Shown here one piece after another: positions 62,751 to 64,000 of a stretch of 64,000 bases of DNA. Made by a program: the position numbers and the translations under genes. Location of the stretch: contig OZ035960.1 in NCBI GenBank assembly GCA_964034945.1, forward strand, positions 65,688,470 to 65,752,469, in the 5' to 3' direction. The first letter of the stretch is position 1. Every line of letters begins with the position of its first letter. The notes beneath the pieces were generated by a model. The model had not been told where the DNA came from and did no database searches. It was given only the letters and a program-made list of their open reading frames with translations. This DNA is from Chrysopilus asiliformis. Lineage: Eukaryota > Arthropoda > Insecta > Diptera > Rhagionidae.

Positions 62751-64000
62751 TGTGCCGGACACCACTTCAGGAGATTGGGATAACCTCCCACAATCTTCGC
62801 TGAAGTGGCGCGGAGGCGGCGTGAAAGAGACGGGCATACCGATAGCGTCAGCTAGCTCAATCTGGGTCGTGGGTTTTGTCTCTTCACCGCCTACCACACA
62901 ATAAGTGGTATGCCGGGGGGTAGCAGAATGACGAGAGGGAGAAGCTTCTTAAGGCTTCAATCATTCCTGGTAGCTACGGACGAACTGAAAAAGGGGAAAT
63001 TTAAAGGGAGAAAAAGGAGGACCACGACGGGAGGCTTCCCACCCCAATTTAGGCGTTTCAGCCCAAAACCAAATAATCATCGGAGCCTCTGTCCGATGAA
63101 ACCCTATAAACAACAATCTTAAAGCGTCACAAAAGTTAAAATTTGTACTAAGTCATCTTCGAATTTGTCAGCCAAACCTACCCTTTACCCCGAAACCTCC
63201 TCCCAAAAGAAAACTTAAACTGGCATTTTAATTATTTTCGATTTTAATCGCGCGAAATCAAAATCGCCATCTGAAAATGTAACGGAGAAAACGAAAAGGA
63301 AACTCGAATGTTTAAATTCAAAACAATAAAGGCTCTATATTTCGATTTCTTTTACTCTAAATAACAAAATTCAAAAAAATCTTAATTTTACCTAAAGTGG
63401 CCACCTACTAAATATTTGTAATAACAAATTTAATATATATAATATAATTCAACTAAAACAAAAAAAAAATGATAATAATAATTAAAGAAAAGGTTAGTGA
63501 ACCCTGAATGTTATATTTTCTGTCTTATATTTAATTTTAATGTTAGTAATAAGTATTTATTTAATGATTAATTTATTTATTCGAAGAAAATTATGTGTTC
63601 TCGTTTTGCATGAATTTGTATGTGTGAATGAATCCTTAGTCGTGAAGATTTTGTTGAATGTTGCTTGTTGGTTTGATTGTGGTTGACTGCGAATACATGC
63701 CGAAAACAAGGATCTTATGTTGTGAATGTGTTAAATTGATGTATGCGGAATGTGAATTTTTGCGAAGTATGATATTTTATGTTGAATGTAAGTTCCAGAA
63801 TGTAAGTTATGTTGAATGTAAATTTCAGAATGTAAGTTATGTTGAATGTAAATTTTAAGTTGAATGTTTAGAATTTTTATAGTAAAATCGTTGATGTTTG
63901 TGTCGTAAAAATATGTTGCATGCAGCCTTGTCATGTATGCGTGAGATCCTTGTTATTGTAGAGATAATCGTCGATTTTGTCCCCGTAATAAAAATTTAAA
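62751..64000 (-). repeat. Gypsy-C 5' LTR, partial (continues past window)
   Basis: Matches 53241 to about 54520 with two visible substitutions (TCGTAG/TCGAAG at 54073 versus 63583; GAATGTTAG/GAATGTAAG at 54280 versus 63790) and one missing 30-bp unit. Confidence 0.92.

Larger units (their letters stand above)
53241..64000 (-). mobile_element. Gypsy-C: young Ty3/Gypsy element with very long LTRs, right end beyond window
   Basis: The sequence starting TGTGCCGGACACCACTTCAG at 53241 recurs at 62751 and continues identically to the window end, apart from two substitutions and one 30-bp repeat unit noticed over about 1.25 kb. Between them, on minus, lie a leader, gag and pol with no break. Gypsy-C interrupts the Gypsy-B integrase, so it is the younger of the two. 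The outer end of the 5' LTR is outside the window, so the target duplication cannot be checked. Confidence 0.92.

Overview
This window looks like a slice of a repeat-dense arthropod genome, most likely an insect. The support is the mix of elements (a P-element relic, a BEL/Pao element with an envelope-like frame, a LOA/R1-group non-LTR element ending in CCTAACC repeats, a Helentron, hAT- and piggyBac-type MITEs), a 63-bp intron, and AT-rich spacers. The species cannot be named from the sequence. No host gene, tRNA, rRNA or CRISPR array could be supported; nearly all coding potential belongs to transposable elements, several nested inside one another.

Layout. 1-5980: a Helitron of the Helentron type (+), entering from outside the window. 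It lacks the HUH catalytic core, and its helicase is split by a 1.27-kb composite insertion. 6661-9792: a P-element transposase relic (+) split by an 8-bp-TSD hAT-like MITE and a TA-flanked MITE. 10062-14281: a Gypsy element (here Gypsy-A, minus) with 171-bp LTRs and TSD CTTAA, lacking the integrase core. 14463-15050: a copy of a recurrent repeat family (here family M). 15401-21480: a decayed BEL/Pao element (minus) ordered gag-pro-RT-RH-IN-env. 22061-29826: a LOA/R1-group non-LTR element with a 12-bp TSD, split by a 2.2-kb TIR element that carries a second TIR element.

31267-35955 holds an apparently intact non-LTR retrotransposon (12-bp TSD, ATT-repeat tail). Its ORF1 and ORF2 lie in the same frame and are separated by one UGA; the first in-frame ATG of ORF2 lies inside the endonuclease domain. 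36617-37842: a gag fragment and one LTR of another LTR element (minus). 38997-53240: Gypsy-B (+). Its 5' LTR is split by a 4.05-kb element with 549-bp inverted repeats and a perfect-looking 753-bp tandem duplication. Its integrase is split by two family-M copies, with a piggyBac-like MITE between them. Its 3' end is cut by Gypsy-C (53241 to beyond 64000, minus), which has intact gag and pol and very long, nearly identical LTRs.

The window is best read as an insertion history. Gypsy-C is younger than Gypsy-B; the MITEs are younger than the P element; Gypsy-A is younger than an unclassified repeat whose uninterrupted copy at 37955 gives the empty site. The observations most worth following are the UGA-separated ORF1/ORF2 element, the long-TIR element, family M, and the array of splice-donor-like motifs antisense to Gypsy-C pol.
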